NCBI GenBank assembly: GCA_937914895.1
Contig: CALGIL010000303.1
Location: 1-7,388 of the forward strand
Length of the DNA: 7,388 nucleotides
DNA from: an uncultured Angelakisella sp.
GTDB taxonomy: Bacteria > Bacillota > Clostridia > Oscillospirales > Ruminococcaceae
Direction of reading: 5' to 3'
Shown: positions 6,463 through 7,388 of the stretch, in pieces
How the letters are laid out: each line of letters opens with the position of its first letter
Position numbering within the stretch: the stretch's first letter is position 1
Made by a program: the position numbers and the translations under genes
The notes under the pieces: generated by a model
Told to the model about the DNA's origin: nothing
The model's input: only the letters and a program-made list of their open reading frames with translations
Databases searched by the model: none

Positions 6463-7020
6463 ATGAATGAGACCCTGAGAATCATTGCGAAGCGGTACTC
6501 CTGCCGTGCCTTTACCGACCAGGCGCCCACCGACAGCCAGCTGACGACCGTTGCCGAAGCGGCCGCTGCGGCCCCCAGCGGCGTAAACCGCCAGCCCTGG
6601 CGGGTCATTGTGGTCAGGGACAGGGGCCTGATGGCGGAGCTGGAGGCCGAGGCCATGGCCGTCCTGTCCGCCCAGGAGGACCGGGCCACGTACGACCGGA
6701 TGATGCAGCGGGGCGGCAAGCTGTTTTATAACGCCCCCGCTATGATGGTGCTGCCCCTTGACGGGGCGGCCGGCGGGTCGAAGCTGGACTGCGGCATCCT
6801 GTGCCAGACCGCCGTACTGGCCGCCGAGTCCCTGGGCCTCAACACCCTTATCTGCGGGCTGGCGGGCCTGGCCTTTGCGGGCGACAAGGCCGAATACTTT
6901 AAAGAGCGGCTGGGCTTTCCCCAGGGGTATGAGTTCGGCATTGCCATCCTTTTGGGGCACAGCGCCGCGGACGGTGCCCCCCACCAGCCTGATGCGTCTA
7001 AAATCAGTTATATAGGCTGA
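6463..7020 (+). CDS. Nitroreductase-family FMN oxidoreductase
   Basis: This 185-residue cytoplasmic protein belongs to the small NAD(P)H:FMN nitroreductase family, whose members usually act as homodimers and reduce nitroaromatics, quinones or related compounds. The N-terminal RYSCRAF motif (Arg11, Ser13, Arg15) is the family's FMN-phosphate site. AAAAPSGVNRQPW (34-46) is the second conserved block. DCGILCQTAVLAAESLGLNT (109-128) is the conserved helix before the C-terminal flavin-binding segment. Length is at the short end of the family but complete. The physiological substrate cannot be told from sequence. It sits 86 nt after oppF, behind a terminator, and ends in its own terminator, so it is probably a separate unit. 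Only about 34 nt separate the upstream T-run from its start, leaving little room for a promoter. Confidence 0.9.
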   Translation: MNETLRIIAKRYSCRAFTDQAPTDSQLTTVAEAAAAAPSGVNRQPWRVIVVRDRGLMAELEAEAMAVLSAQEDRATYDRMMQRGGKLFYNAPAMMVLPLDGAAGGSKLDCGILCQTAVLAAESLGLNTLICGLAGLAFAGDKAEYFKERLGFPQGYEFGIAILLGHSAADGAPHQPDASKISYIG

Positions 7021-7031
7021 CGGCCCTGTCC

Positions 7032-7072
7032 AAACCCAAAAAGAGGCGGCTTTGCCGCCTCTTTTTGGGTTT
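7032..7072. terminator. Strong, probably bidirectional intrinsic terminator
   Basis: A perfect 19-bp stem is formed by 7032-7050 and 7054-7072 around a TTT loop. The GC core GAGGCGGC/GCCGCCTC is flanked by A5 on the left and T5 on the right, so each strand has a T-run after the core. It ends the nitroreductase transcript and could stop transcription arriving from the right. Confidence 0.9.
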
Positions 7073-7136
7073 TAGCATGGGTTTAGCCCTACCGGGCAGG
7101 GCCTGCGCTACCGCTATGTTGGCCCAGGAGGGCAAG

Positions 7137-7161
7137 ACCCTTTTTGCCCTGCGGGCGGGGC
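7137..7161 (+). repeat. 25-nt imperfect direct repeat, copy 1
   Basis: This copy, beginning ACCCTTTTTGCCCT, matches 7212-7236 at 22 of 25 positions, with a 75-nt period. The differences are single substitutions at repeat positions 6, 15 and 24. The copies share a T-run followed by GCCCT and then CGGGCGGG. Confidence 0.7.
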
Positions 7162-7211
7162 TTGCTTTTAGCCAAAGTATGGCTTTTCTACTCTATGGGG
7201 TGTGACCCCAA

Positions 7212-7236
7212 ACCCTCTTTGCCCTCCGGGCGGGCC
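7212..7236 (+). repeat. 25-nt imperfect direct repeat, copy 2
   Basis: This is the second copy of the repeat at 7137-7161, beginning ACCCTCTTTGCCCT. It runs directly into the 11-bp stem that starts at 7235, so the repeat and the hairpin may belong to one unit. Confidence 0.7.
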
Positions 7237-7260
7237 CCATTTCTGGCAGCAGAAATGGGG
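7235..7260. repeat. 11-bp perfect stem-loop
   Basis: CCCCATTTCTG (7235-7245) is the exact reverse complement of CAGAAATGGGG (7250-7260), with a GCAG loop. It is followed by AAAA on the + strand, not by a T-run, so it is not a terminator for rightward transcription. Leftward transcripts would have GGCCC after it, also not a T-run. Confidence 0.75.
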
Positions 7261-7269
7261 AAAAGACTG

Positions 7270-7292
7270 CCAAAGGGGCGAATCCCCTTTGG
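7270..7292. repeat. 9-bp perfect stem-loop
   Basis: CCAAAGGGG (7270-7278) pairs exactly with CCCCTTTGG (7284-7292) around the loop CGAAT. No T-run follows, so it does not look like a terminator. Confidence 0.7.
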
Positions 7293-7300
7293 GAACCCCT

Positions 7301-7380
7301 ACGGGCAAACAAACAGCGGGTTGCGGCTGCGCAGGCCCAAAGGACAGGCCTGCTTGCGCAACCGCTCTTTGGTTGTCCCT
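7301..7380. repeat. 80-nt imperfect palindrome near the window edge
   Basis: The outer arms 7301-7325 and 7357-7380 pair along most of their length: AGCGG/CCGCT, TTGCG/CGCAA, CAAA/TTTG, CAA/TTG and GGG with TCC including one G-U. Single mismatches and one bulged G interrupt them. An inner stem GCAGGCC/GGCCTGC (7331-7337 and 7347-7353) carries a 9-nt loop, CAAAGGACA. The form resembles a long structured-RNA hairpin or a small palindromic repeat element. Confidence 0.6.
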
Positions 7381-7388
7381 GATAAAGT

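Larger units (their letters stand above)
7073..7388. other. Gene-free region dense in stem-loops and imperfect repeats
   Basis: No coding region with a ribosome binding site was found in this 316-base stretch, which continues past the window edge. Inverted repeats follow one another: AGGGCAA/TTGCCCT (7129-7135 and 7144-7150), AGCC/GGCT (7170-7173 and 7181-7184), TGGGGT/ACCCCA (7196-7201 and 7205-7210), an 11-bp stem at 7235-7260, a 9-bp stem at 7270-7292, and a large imperfect palindrome at 7301-7380. Direct repeats are present too. The composition of alternating G-runs and C-runs is unlike the coding DNA. It could be a structured RNA, a repeat family or a decayed mobile element; the sequence alone does not decide. 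Confidence 0.6.

Noticed and set aside
448..7020. A new system combining peptide uptake and the nitroreductase
   Set aside because: The five transporter genes are a standard Opp/Dpp set. The nitroreductase is separated by a terminator, and nothing in its sequence points to a peptide substrate.
7073..7388. CRISPR array or retron in the repeat-rich tract
   Set aside because: There are only two copies of the 25-nt repeat, diverged and without regular spacers. No cas or reverse transcriptase gene is visible.

Overview
The window looks like chromosome of a moderately GC-rich Gram-positive gut-type Firmicute, plausibly of the Oscillospiraceae/Ruminococcaceae kind. This is inferred from strong AAGGAGG-type ribosome binding sites, a lipoprotein-anchored binding protein, GC-rich codon use with AT-rich regulatory gaps, and intrinsic terminators. 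No taxonomic marker gene is complete, so the assignment is tentative.

Layout. Positions 1-53 are the 3' end of tRNA-Asn (anticodon GTT, encoded CCA), closed by an intrinsic terminator at 57-87. A gene-free AT-rich stretch (88-447) carries two dyads and a good sigma-A type promoter (TTGAAA, 17 bp, TATCAT). It leads into a complete five-gene oligopeptide/dipeptide ABC importer, in the classical order oppA (448-2208), oppB (2458-3393), oppC (3401-4399), oppD (4405-5415), oppF (5408-6376). A 249-base gap with a strong 19-bp hairpin separates oppA from oppB. The other four genes are nearly contiguous (gaps of 7 and 5 nt, then an 8-nt overlap). A terminator at 6389-6428 ends the operon. A small nitroreductase-family flavoprotein gene (6463-7020) follows, ending in a 19-bp terminator that should work in both directions. 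The last about 315 bases (7073-7388) show no gene but are crowded with stem-loops and imperfect direct repeats, and run off the window.

How it works together. OppA is a lipoprotein that captures peptides outside the membrane. OppB and OppC form the membrane channel. OppD and OppF are the paired ATPases. The oppA-oppB hairpin is well placed to give more binding protein than permease. The nitroreductase has its own ribosome binding site and terminator and shows no functional tie to the transporter.

The coding part is an ordinary Opp/Dpp locus and no new protein system is visible. The least explained parts are the stem-loop/repeat region at the right end, the oppA-oppB intercistronic structure, and the matching four-cysteine tails of OppD and OppF.
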